A DNA stretch of 64,000 nucleotides, from the NCBI GenBank assembly GCA_900540785.1, contig UQHF01000010.1:1-64000 (forward strand), given 5' to 3'. A model generated the notes under the pieces. The model was not told where the DNA came from and ran no database searches. It worked only from the letters and a program-made list of their open reading frames with translations. Made by a program: the position numbers and the translations under genes. The DNA is from an uncultured Blautia sp. GTDB lineage: Bacteria; Bacillota; Clostridia; Lachnospirales; Lachnospiraceae. Positions 25,356-33,040 of the stretch are shown here, in pieces (position 1 is the stretch's first letter; the number at the start of each line of letters is the position of its first letter).

Positions 25356-26012
25356 GTGGAGGCAAAAGAGATTTCGAGGGCGGTGATTAAGCGTCTGCCA
25401 CGCTATTATCGCTATTTAGGGGAGCTTTTGGAAGAAAATGTAGACCGGATTTCTTCCAATGATCTGAGCAAAAAAATGCACGTTACTGCATCTCAGATCC
25501 GTCAGGATCTGAATAATTTTGGCGGTTTTGGGCAGCAGGGATATGGTTATAATGTAAAATACCTGTATACAGAGATTGGAAAAATCCTGGGGCTTGATAC
25601 CGTACACCCCATGATTATTTTAGGTGCGGGTAATCTGGGACAGGCGCTTGCCAATTACGTGGATTTTGAAAAAAGAGGATTCAAGCTTGTGGGAATTTTT
25701 GATGTAAATCCTGTTCTGGAGGGCATTGCCGTAAGAGGCATTGAAATTCAGATGTTAAGCGAACTTCCTTTTTTCCTGAAAGAACACCATGTGGAAATTG
25801 CAATTTTGACACTGCCGAAAAATAAGGCAAAGGAAATGGCAGGGATTTTAATAGAAAATGGAATCAAGGCGATCTGGAATTTTGCCCATATTGATCTTGA
25901 TGCTCCGGAAGATGTGATCGTAGAGAATGTGCATCTTTCCGAAAGTCTTATGACACTTTCTTATAATCTGAGCCAGTACCGCCAGAAACAGACAGAAAAA
26001 GAGACGATGTAA
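25356..26012 (+). CDS. rex: Redox-sensing transcriptional repressor Rex
   Basis: A 218-residue regulator that senses the NADH/NAD+ ratio and represses fermentation genes until NADH accumulates. The N-terminal winged helix (AVIKRLPRYYRYLGEL; VTASQIRQDLNNFGGFGQQGYGY) is followed by a Rossmann domain with GAGNLGQALANY and a C-terminal swapped helix. Length is standard (about 210). It starts with GTG at 25356 after AAGGAGGG. It heads a cluster with the NAD(P)HX repair enzyme and alr, linking NAD(H) sensing with NAD(H) repair. Confidence 0.96.
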   Translation: MEAKEISRAVIKRLPRYYRYLGELLEENVDRISSNDLSKKMHVTASQIRQDLNNFGGFGQQGYGYNVKYLYTEIGKILGLDTVHPMIILGAGNLGQALANYVDFEKRGFKLVGIFDVNPVLEGIAVRGIEIQMLSELPFFLKEHHVEIAILTLPKNKAKEMAGILIENGIKAIWNFAHIDLDAPEDVIVENVHLSESLMTLSYNLSQYRQKQTEKETM

Positions 26013-26013
26013 A

Positions 26014-27522
26014 ATGAAAGAAATTGTGACATGCAGCCAGATGAAGGCGCTTGATAATCATACGATCAGAGAAATGGGGATTCCTTCCTGCGTTCTGATG
26101 GAGCGTGCCGCTCTGAAATGCGTGGAGGAAGCAGAAAAAATACTGGAGCCGAAGGAGCGTATTCTCGTTGTGTGTGGTTGCGGAAACAACGGAGGAGACG
26201 GGATTGCCATTGCAAGAATGCTGCATCTTAAAGGAATCTGCACCCACATTTTTCTTGCGGGAAAAGAAGAGTCCATGACAGAGGAGACAGCTCTTCAGTG
26301 GAAAATTGCGAGAAGTTATCATGTACCTCGTGTGAATAACCCGCAGTGGCGTGAATATACTACTATAGTAGATGCCATTTTCGGCGCAGGACTCTCAAGA
26401 CCTGTAGAGGGAAGTATGAAAAATCTCATTCACTGTATGAATGATTCTTCTGCGAAAAAAATTGCCGTTGATATTCCTTCAGGAATTGACGGAAATACAG
26501 GAATGGAAATGGGAATCGCCTTTCGCGCAGATCTGACCGTTACCTTTGGGTTTCGAAAACGGGGACTTTGTTTTTATCCGGGAAGAATGTATGCGGGAAA
26601 AACCGTAGTAGCGGATATTGGCATTTACAGAACAGAAGGTCAGGGAAGCACGTTTGCCATGCAGGAAGAGGATCTTCTTCTCCTGCCGGTCCGTCGTCCT
26701 TCGGGAAATAAGGGAACGTTTGGAAAAGTCCTTGTTGTAGCTGGTTCGGAAGGGATGTGCGGAGCTGCCTATTTAAGCGCTGCCGCAGCCTTAAAAGCAG
26801 GCGCAGGCATGGTTCAGATCCAGACAGTGGAAGCAAATAGAATCCCTCTGCAGATCCTTCTTCCGGAGGCTATGGTATCCTGCACATTTACAGAGGAGGA
26901 AAACAGCCGGATCCTCTCCTGGTGTGATGTGGTGGTGATCGGTCCCGGTCTTAGCAATTACGGTTTAAGCTATGAAAGGGAGCTCTGGTTTTTAAAGAAA
27001 GCAGGAGAGCTTCATAAACCGGTAATCCTGGACGCAGATGGGCTGAACCTTCTGGCTATGCGGCCAAAGTGGAAGGAATATCTCGGGGAGCATGTAGTTG
27101 TCACTCCGCATATCGGGGAGATGAGCCGCCTCACAGGAAAAACAATCGGGGAAATCCAGAACTGTATGGCAGAGACGGCTCTTTCCTATGCACAGGAGAC
27201 AGAGACAACCTGTGTGTTAAAGGATGCCTGTACTGTAACAGCAGGCAGAGAAGGAGTGCTTTATTTGAACCTTTCCGGAAACGACGGAATGGCAACAGCG
27301 GGAAGCGGAGACGTACTGACTGGAATCCTTGCGGCTGTATTCTGTATGTATCTGGACGGAGAAGATACGACTGCTCCGGAAATAAAGGCTGCTCTCGGGG
27401 TGTATCTCCACGGACGATGCGGAGATATTGCGGCAGAAAAATACGGTTCCCGTTCTCTTACAGCCAGGAATCTCATTGAGGCGCTGCCTGAGGCATTTTG
27501 CAGAAAAGAGGAAGTATTATGA
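26014..27522 (+). CDS. nnr: Bifunctional NAD(P)H-hydrate epimerase / ADP-dependent dehydratase
   Basis: A 502-residue metabolite-repair enzyme. The N-terminal YjeF epimerase domain (about 1-215; LVVCGCGNNGGDGIAIARML, DAIFGAGLSRPVEG) interconverts R- and S-NAD(P)HX; the C-terminal ribokinase-like dehydratase domain (about 225-500; NKGTFGKVLVVAGSEGMCGA, NDGMATAGSGDVLTGILAA) restores NAD(P)H using ADP. Both signature loops are intact. The ATG follows the rex stop by one base. Its last four bases overlap the alr start (ATGA). Confidence 0.95.
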   Translation: MKEIVTCSQMKALDNHTIREMGIPSCVLMERAALKCVEEAEKILEPKERILVVCGCGNNGGDGIAIARMLHLKGICTHIFLAGKEESMTEETALQWKIARSYHVPRVNNPQWREYTTIVDAIFGAGLSRPVEGSMKNLIHCMNDSSAKKIAVDIPSGIDGNTGMEMGIAFRADLTVTFGFRKRGLCFYPGRMYAGKTVVADIGIYRTEGQGSTFAMQEEDLLLLPVRRPSGNKGTFGKVLVVAGSEGMCGAAYLSAAAALKAGAGMVQIQTVEANRIPLQILLPEAMVSCTFTEEENSRILSWCDVVVIGPGLSNYGLSYERELWFLKKAGELHKPVILDADGLNLLAMRPKWKEYLGEHVVVTPHIGEMSRLTGKTIGEIQNCMAETALSYAQETETTCVLKDACTVTAGREGVLYLNLSGNDGMATAGSGDVLTGILAAVFCMYLDGEDTTAPEIKAALGVYLHGRCGDIAAEKYGSRSLTARNLIEALPEAFCRKEEVL

Positions 27523-28685
27523 AGAAATACCAGCGTATCAGAGCGGAGGTTTCCCTTGATGCCATTGCACATAATTTTGAGGAAATGAGAAAGCGCATTC
27601 GAAAAGATACGAAAATCATTGCTGTGATAAAAGCAGACGGCTACGGTCACGGCGCAGACGCTGTGGCGCGGCTTATCCACGATTACGATTACATATGGGG
27701 ATTTGCGGCTGCAACAGCAGAGGAAGCCATTGCCCTTCGAAAATCCGGGGTGACAAAGCCCATTCTGATCCTGGGACTTGTTTTTGAAGAGCATTTTCAG
27801 GAACTTGCCGCTCTGGATATACGGATTACGGTATCCGATGTGGAGACTGCACAGAAATTTGCAGAGGCAGCAGCGCACACAGGAAAGAAGGCGCTGGTAC
27901 ACCTTGCCCTTGATACAGGAATGACACGGATCGGGTTTTCCGATACTTTGGAAAGTGTGGAGAAAGTCCGGAAAATAAAGGAAATCCCGGAGCTGGAAAT
28001 CGAGGGGATTTTCACTCATTTTGCAAGGGCAGATGAATATGATAAAAGTCCTGCTCTTGTACAGCTTTCCCGTTATCAGCACTTTGTACAGCTTTTAAAA
28101 GACCAGGAAATAGAAATTCCTCTCTGCCACTGTTCCAACAGCGCCGGCATCATGCGTATTTCAGAGGCAAATATGGACGCTGTGCGGGCAGGGATCACCA
28201 TTTACGGTGTTTATCCTTCCGATGAGGTGGAAAAAGAAGCCCTTGACCTCATTCCTGCTATGGAATTAAAAAGCCATGTGTCTTATGTGAAAAAGGTAAA
28301 GCCGGGAACAGCAGTAAGCTATGGCGGAACATTTGTGACAGAGAAAGATACGATCATTGCCACGATACCGGTGGGATATGCGGACGGATACCCGCGCACC
28401 CTTTCCAATAAGGGCTGGGTTTTGATCCGCGGAAAAAAAGCACCCATACTTGGAAGGGTGTGTATGGATCAGTTTATGGTGGACGTTACTCATATTCCGG
28501 ATGTGGCAAAAGGAGACGAAGTTACCCTTCTGGGACGTGACGGAGAGGAGCGGATCGATGCAGATACCATCGGAGATCTTTCCGGAAGGTTTTCTTATGA
28601 ATTTCTCTGCGAGATCAGCAAGCGCGTTCCAAGAATTTATATACAGAACAAAAAAGAGACAGGAGAATTAAGTTTCTTCTCTTAA
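27519..28685 (+). CDS. alr: Alanine racemase
   Basis: A 388-residue PLP enzyme making D-alanine for peptidoglycan. PLP lysine is Lys38 in AVIKADGYGHGADAVA; the second catalytic residue is the tyrosine in PGTAVSYGGTFV, and RVCMDQFMVDVT and PVGYADGYPRTLS are family blocks. I chose ATG 27519, overlapping the preceding stop (ATGA) with AGAGGAAG upstream. The order Nnr-alr-mazF matches the Bacillus acpS-ydcC-alr-ndoAI-ndoA neighbourhood in part, but the antitoxin gene is not seen. Confidence 0.96.
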   Translation: MKKYQRIRAEVSLDAIAHNFEEMRKRIRKDTKIIAVIKADGYGHGADAVARLIHDYDYIWGFAAATAEEAIALRKSGVTKPILILGLVFEEHFQELAALDIRITVSDVETAQKFAEAAAHTGKKALVHLALDTGMTRIGFSDTLESVEKVRKIKEIPELEIEGIFTHFARADEYDKSPALVQLSRYQHFVQLLKDQEIEIPLCHCSNSAGIMRISEANMDAVRAGITIYGVYPSDEVEKEALDLIPAMELKSHVSYVKKVKPGTAVSYGGTFVTEKDTIIATIPVGYADGYPRTLSNKGWVLIRGKKAPILGRVCMDQFMVDVTHIPDVAKGDEVTLLGRDGEERIDADTIGDLSGRFSYEFLCEISKRVPRIYIQNKKETGELSFFS

Positions 28686-28778
28686 AAGAAATGCACCACG
28701 CATGTATACACAAGAAAAATATGGAAATACTATTCCTAAAATAAGGCAATGCCGAAACAGAATCGGAGTGTGAATTGT

Positions 28779-29126
28779 GTGGTAATTAAAAGAGGGGATA
28801 TTTTTTATGCAGATTTAAGACCTGTGGTGGGAAGCGAGCAGGGAGGGATCCGGCCGGTGCTCATTATACAGAATGATGTGGGAAACCGGCACAGCCCGAC
28901 TGTCATATGCGCCGCCATAACTTCTAAAATGAATAAGGCAAAGCTCCCGACACATATAGAGATCGACGCGTCTGCTTACGGGATTGAGAGAGATTCGGTG
29001 ATCCTTTTAGAGCAGCTTCGCACAATCGATAAGAGAAGGCTGAAAGATAAGGTGTGCCATCTGGACGGTCCCATGCTTGACCGTGTGAATCATGCCCTAG
29101 AAATCAGTCTGGAGCTTACATTTTAG
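28779..29126 (+). CDS. mazF: MazF/NdoA-type mRNA interferase toxin
   Basis: A 115-residue endoribonuclease of the PemK/MazF fold. Starting at GTG 28779 (GGAG ten bases upstream) the product begins MVIKRGDIFYADL and places Arg25 (GIRPVLI) and Thr48 (AAITSK) at exactly the positions of the catalytic pair in Bacillus MazF. An upstream in-frame ATG at 28749 would add ten residues foreign to the family. The gene follows alr as in Bacillus, but the 93-base gap holds no antitoxin; only a 17-codon frame occurs there. It may be partnered by an antitoxin elsewhere or be held in check otherwise. Confidence 0.9.
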   Translation: MVIKRGDIFYADLRPVVGSEQGGIRPVLIIQNDVGNRHSPTVICAAITSKMNKAKLPTHIEIDASAYGIERDSVILLEQLRTIDKRRLKDKVCHLDGPMLDRVNHALEISLELTF

Positions 29127-29133
29127 GCTGGTC

Positions 29134-29162
29134 TTGACGAAAGATGGTTATAGTGCTATATT
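29134..29162 (+). promoter_or_regulatory. Promoter for the CNNM-yebC genes
   Basis: TTGACG (29134-29139), 17-base spacer, TATATT (29157-29162) with a TGC extension before the -10. The start would lie about 40 bases upstream of the CNNM ATG. Confidence 0.65.
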
Positions 29163-29208
29163 TTAGCAGTAACTGTGGATTTATTTACAAAGGAGTAAGA
29201 GATAAATA

Positions 29209-30561
29209 ATGGAAGATGGCAGTAGTCTGCCCTTATGGGGCATCATTATTTTATTCATGCTGTTTTTACTGAACGGTATTTTCTATGGATTTGCAGCAGC
29301 CGTTCAGAATTTAAGTGAAGGGGAATTACAGAGACGTGCCCTGGAAGGGGATAAAAAAGCGATAAAGCTTCTTGAGTTTATGAATCATCCGTCTCAGTAT
29401 GTAAATGCCATTCCTCTTATGGTAATTTCTTCGGGAATCTGCTTTGGTACGTTTTTTGTACCCTGGGCTGTCCGGGAATTTCATCCCTACATAAAGCACA
29501 TTCCTGCAATGCTTCTGGTTTTGATTCCGGGAGTGATCCTTCTGGCAGCCCTCGGCATTCTTACCTTCCGCAGGATCGGAAGCTTCAGCCCGGAGCGCTT
29601 TGCCTACAGGTGGCTTGGGGTAGTATCGTTTTTTTCAAACATACTTTACCCGGTTACCATGTGCATTACCTGGATCGCAAAGCTTGCGGCAAGACCTTTT
29701 GGCATCACTCTTGATCAGACAATGGAGGCTGTCACAGAGGAGGAGATCATCTCTATGGTGGACGAAGCTCATGAGCAGGGTGTCATAGAGGAAAATGAAG
29801 CGGAAATGATCCAGAATATTATTTCTTTTAATGAGACAGAAGCAAAGGACATTATGACACACAGAAAAAATGTGGTCGCTTTTGATGAGGAAATGCTTCT
29901 TCAGGAAATGATTGACGAGATGCTTGAGGAAGGAAATTCCAGGTATCCTGTTTTCAGAGAAGATCTTGACAATATCGTAGGAATCGTCCATTACAAGGAT
30001 GCGTTAAAGTTTATGACAAAGAATCCCTGGGCAAAATTCAAGCCTTTAAAGGAACTGCCGGGACTGATACGTACCGCAGCCTTTATCCCGGAAACAAGGG
30101 GAATCGGGGATCTTTTCCATACCATGCAGGCAAAGAAGCTTCACATGGCAATCGTAGTAGATGAGTACGGACAGACAGCAGGTCTTGTTTCTATGGAAGA
30201 TATTCTGGAAGAAATCGTGGGAGAGATTCTAGATGAGTATGATGAAGATGAGGTGACCATCCGCCCCCAGATTGATAACAGCGTTATGATAGACGGTCTT
30301 GTAAATCTGGAAGATGTGGAGGAGGAGCTTGGAGTCGATTTCGGAGACTGTGAGTTTGAGACGTTAAACGGATACTTAACTTCTCTTCTGGGACATATCC
30401 CCACAAAGAAAGACCTGGATAAAGAAATTGTTGCAAACGGCTACCGCTTTCAAATCCTGTCGTTGGGAAATAAGACGATCGGACGTGTGCGTGCCGAAAA
30501 AATAAAACAAGAAACAAAAGGAGAAGACAAATGTCAGGACATTCAAAATTCGCAAACATAA
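29209..30561 (+). CDS. CNNM/CorC-type membrane protein with CBS pair (hemolysin-like)
   Basis: A 450-residue protein of the CNNM/HlyC-CorC family, associated with magnesium or cobalt efflux. The N-terminal DUF21 domain has three or four membrane segments (about 9-31, 66-90, 100-122, 150-165). A Bateman CBS pair follows (MTHRKNVVAFDEEMLLQ; RTAAFIPETRGIGDLF), then an acidic loop and the C-terminal CorC domain (about 350-430). AAAGGAG lies before the ATG. Its last 31 bases overlap yebC in another frame, so the tail KQETKGEDKCQDIQNSQT is encoded under the yebC start. Confidence 0.88.
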   Translation: MEDGSSLPLWGIIILFMLFLLNGIFYGFAAAVQNLSEGELQRRALEGDKKAIKLLEFMNHPSQYVNAIPLMVISSGICFGTFFVPWAVREFHPYIKHIPAMLLVLIPGVILLAALGILTFRRIGSFSPERFAYRWLGVVSFFSNILYPVTMCITWIAKLAARPFGITLDQTMEAVTEEEIISMVDEAHEQGVIEENEAEMIQNIISFNETEAKDIMTHRKNVVAFDEEMLLQEMIDEMLEEGNSRYPVFREDLDNIVGIVHYKDALKFMTKNPWAKFKPLKELPGLIRTAAFIPETRGIGDLFHTMQAKKLHMAIVVDEYGQTAGLVSMEDILEEIVGEILDEYDEDEVTIRPQIDNSVMIDGLVNLEDVEEELGVDFGDCEFETLNGYLTSLLGHIPTKKDLDKEIVANGYRFQILSLGNKTIGRVRAEKIKQETKGEDKCQDIQNSQT

Positions 30562-31259
30562 AGCACAAGAAAGAGAAAAATGACGCCAAAAAAGGAAAGA
30601 TTTTTACAGTGATCGGACGTGAGATCGTAATGGCTGTAAAAGCCGGCGGTCCGGACCCGAACAATAACAGCAAGCTTCGCGACGTGATCGCAAAGGCAAA
30701 GGCAAACAACATGCCAAACGATACCATTGACCGTGGAATCAAAAAGGCTGCAGGCGCAGATGCAGCAGATAACTATGAAAAAGCAGTATACGAAGGATAC
30801 GGTCCAAACGGAGTAGCTATCATTGTGGAAACTCTGACAGACAATAAGAACCGTACTGCAGGAAATGTAAGAAATGCCTTCACAAAAGGAAACGGAAGCA
30901 TTGGAACACAGGGCTGTGTATCCTTCATGTTTGACCAGAAGGGTCAGATCATCATTGATAAAGAAGAGTGCGAGATGGACGCAGACGAGCTTATGATGAT
31001 CGCTCTCGATGCGGGAGCGGAAGACTTTTCCGAGGAGGAGGACAGCTTCGAGGTTCTCACAGCTCCGGACGATTTCAGTGCAGTAAGAGAGGCGCTGGAA
31101 GGCGCAGGCGTTCCGCTTCTTGAGGCACAGGTGGCAATGATTCCGCAGACATACGTGGAGCTTACCGATGAAAAGGCGATCAAAGACCTTCAGAAAACAC
31201 TGGATCTTCTGGATGACGATGACGATGTAACAGATGTATGGCATAACTGGGATGAATAA
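30531..31259 (+). CDS. yebC: YebC/PmpR family transcriptional regulator / translation factor
   Basis: A 242-residue protein with the family N terminus SGHSKFANIKHKKEKNDAKKGKIF and the blocks NNMPNDTIDRGIKKAAG, YEGYGPNGVAIIVETLTDN and KGNGSIGTQGCVSFMF. The C-terminal acidic stretch LLDDDDDVTDVWHNWDE is usual. YebC-type proteins were described as transcriptional regulators; some are now reported to help ribosomes through proline stretches. AAAAGGAG stands before the ATG. It overlaps the preceding gene by 31 bases, indicating coupled expression. Confidence 0.95.
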   Translation: MSGHSKFANIKHKKEKNDAKKGKIFTVIGREIVMAVKAGGPDPNNNSKLRDVIAKAKANNMPNDTIDRGIKKAAGADAADNYEKAVYEGYGPNGVAIIVETLTDNKNRTAGNVRNAFTKGNGSIGTQGCVSFMFDQKGQIIIDKEECEMDADELMMIALDAGAEDFSEEEDSFEVLTAPDDFSAVREALEGAGVPLLEAQVAMIPQTYVELTDEKAIKDLQKTLDLLDDDDDVTDVWHNWDE

Positions 31260-31280
31260 GTTCCGTATGAAAAACAGATT

Positions 31281-31309
31281 TTGACACATAATACCTTCAG
31301 GAATAAAAT
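31281..31309 (+). promoter_or_regulatory. Possible promoter directly before the TepA-like gene
   Basis: TTGACA (31281-31286), 17-base spacer, TAAAAT (31304-31309). The predicted start near 31316 falls inside the GGAGG ribosome site (31313-31317), so a transcript from here would lose part of it; either initiation shifts upstream or the match is fortuitous. Confidence 0.4.
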
Positions 31310-31326
31310 TCTTGGAGGTATTTTTT

Positions 31327-32043
31327 ATGGAAAAAGAAAAAAACGAAGAAAAACGTGCAGAGCGTCTTGAAAACGAGAGCGAAGAGAACCGGCAGATACG
31401 GGATATGGGGCAGGTTCTTCTTGATAAAAATGAAAAGAAGCACAGAATCGAGCTTCTCAGTATCATCGGTGAGGTGGAAGGGCATGAATCTGCTCCTGCC
31501 CAGAGCAAGACCACAAAATATGAGCATGTGCTCCCGAAGCTTGCCATGATCGAGGACGATGAAAATGTGGACGGCCTTCTGATTCTGTTAAATACAGTAG
31601 GAGGCGATGTGGAGGCGGGGCTAGCCATTGCGGAGATGATCGCTTCTTTAAGCATTCCTACCGTATCGCTTGTCCTCGGAGGCGGTCATTCTATAGGGGT
31701 TCCTATGGCTGTTTCTGCAGATTATTCTTTTGTGGTTCCAAGCGCGACGATGGTCGTTCACCCTGTACGCTCCAGCGGAATGTTTATCGGGGTTGCTCAG
31801 ACATATCGGAATATGGAAAAAATCCAGGACAGGATTACCGGTTTTATTTCCAGTCATTCCCACACCAGCCAGAAGCGTCTGGAGGAACTGATGCTGGATA
31901 CCAGCCAGCTTGTCAAAGATGTGGGAACCATGCTGGAGGGGAAAGAGGCTGTAAAAGAGGGGCTGATTGATGAAGTAGGAGGTATGAAGGAAGCCCTCGC
32001 CAAACTTTATGAGCTGATTGAAGAAAAAAACAAAAAAAATTAA
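31327..32043 (+). CDS. ClpP-like serine protease of the TepA type
   Basis: A 238-residue ClpP/crotonase-fold protein like Bacillus TepA (YmfB), called translocation-enhancing. After a charged N terminus (1-45), the ClpP core has LNTVGGDVEAGLAIAEMIAS, the nucleophile Ser122 in GGGHSIGVPMAVS and His145 in MVVHPVRSSG. No signal peptide is seen, so it is probably cytoplasmic. I chose ATG 31327, nine bases after GGAGG; an in-frame TTG at 31312 overlaps that site. In Bacillus tepA neighbours spoIIIE; here ftsK lies about 3.5 kb further on. Confidence 0.85.
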   Translation: MEKEKNEEKRAERLENESEENRQIRDMGQVLLDKNEKKHRIELLSIIGEVEGHESAPAQSKTTKYEHVLPKLAMIEDDENVDGLLILLNTVGGDVEAGLAIAEMIASLSIPTVSLVLGGGHSIGVPMAVSADYSFVVPSATMVVHPVRSSGMFIGVAQTYRNMEKIQDRITGFISSHSHTSQKRLEELMLDTSQLVKDVGTMLEGKEAVKEGLIDEVGGMKEALAKLYELIEEKNKKN

Positions 32044-32052
32044 GTTTCTTAT

Positions 32053-32080
32053 TTGCTAATTTCCTTTTTTGTGCTATTAT
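32053..32080 (+). promoter_or_regulatory. nfnAB promoter (weak match)
   Basis: TTGCTA (32053-32058), 16-base spacer, TATTAT (32075-32080) with TGC before the -10. Located 73 bases before the nfnA ATG. Confidence 0.5.
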
Positions 32081-32152
32081 AAGAAAGAATGAGTGGGAAT
32101 GTAATAGGTGTCATTTCAGATACCTGTTAAATATGAATGCCAGGAGGAAATT

Positions 32153-33040
32153 ATGTATAAGATACTGAAAGCAGAAAAACTTGCTGCAAACATCTTTCTT
32201 ATGGACGTAGAAGCTCCGCGCGTGGCAAAACATTGTCTGCCGGGCCAGTTCGTAATTGTAAAAATGGATGAAGAAGGAGAGCGTATTCCGCTTACGATCT
32301 GCGATTATGATGCAGAGAAGGGAATTGTGACGATCGTATTCCAGCCAATCGGCGCTTCTACCATGAAGATGGCAGAACTTCAGGCAGGCGATTCCTTCGA
32401 GGATTTTGTTGGTCCCCTTGGAAAACCTTCCGAGTTTACAGAAATGGACTTAGACGAGCTTAAGAAAAAACGTATTGTATTTGTTGCAGGCGGTGTTGGT
32501 ACAGCTCCTGTTTATCCGCAGGTAAAATGGCTTCATGAGCATGGGATCACAGCAGATGCTATCGTTGGAGCCAAAACAAAAGATCTGGTAATTCTGGAAG
32601 AGGAAATGAGTAAAGTCTGCAACCTTTATGTTACAACAGACGATGGTTCTTATGTAAGAAAAGGTATGGGTACAGATGTACTTCGCGATCTTGTTCAGAA
32701 TCAGGGAAAAGAATATGACGTATGTGTTGCCATCGGACCGATGATCATGATGAAATTTGTCTGTCTCCTCACAAAAGAGCTGAACATTCCGACAATCGTC
32801 AGCATGAATCCGATCATGGTAGACGGAACCGGTATGTGCGGTGCCTGTCGTCTTATGGTAGGCGGAGAAGTAAAATTCGCATGTGTAGACGGTCCGGAAT
32901 TTGACGGACATCTTGTAGATTTTGACCTTGCAATGAAGAGACAGCAGATGTATAAAACAGCAGAAGGTCGTGCAATTTTAAAACAGCAGGAAGGTGACAC
33001 ACATCATGGCGGATGTGGACACTGCGGAGGTGACGAATAA
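32153..33040 (+). CDS. nfnA: NfnA-type ferredoxin-NADP+ reductase subunit alpha (sulfide dehydrogenase beta-like)
   Basis: A 295-residue FAD protein, the small subunit of the NADH-dependent ferredoxin:NADP+ oxidoreductase that moves electrons among NADH, NADPH and ferredoxin. It has an FNR-type core (IPLTICDYD; VAGGVGTAPVYPQ) and a 2Fe-2S site in DGTGMCGACRLMVGG with Asp224, Cys229, Cys232 and Cys244. I chose ATG 32153 after CAGGAGG. It ends with an extra Cys/His tail (HHGGCGHCGG, 284-293) not needed for the core fold. The stop overlaps the nfnB start (TAATG). Confidence 0.93.
   Translation: MYKILKAEKLAANIFLMDVEAPRVAKHCLPGQFVIVKMDEEGERIPLTICDYDAEKGIVTIVFQPIGASTMKMAELQAGDSFEDFVGPLGKPSEFTEMDLDELKKKRIVFVAGGVGTAPVYPQVKWLHEHGITADAIVGAKTKDLVILEEEMSKVCNLYVTTDDGSYVRKGMGTDVLRDLVQNQGKEYDVCVAIGPMIMMKFVCLLTKELNIPTIVSMNPIMVDGTGMCGACRLMVGGEVKFACVDGPEFDGHLVDFDLAMKRQQMYKTAEGRAILKQQEGDTHHGGCGHCGGDE

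Noticed and set aside
28686..28778. Possible MazE-type antitoxin between alr and mazF
   Set aside because: Only a 17-codon frame is present, too short and without a DNA-binding or MazF-binding motif.
30543..31655. Long open frame on the minus strand across yebC and the TepA-like gene
   Set aside because: It is antisense to two well-identified genes, rich in Ser/Phe/Cys as expected from the reverse complement of acidic coding sequence, and has no ribosome site.
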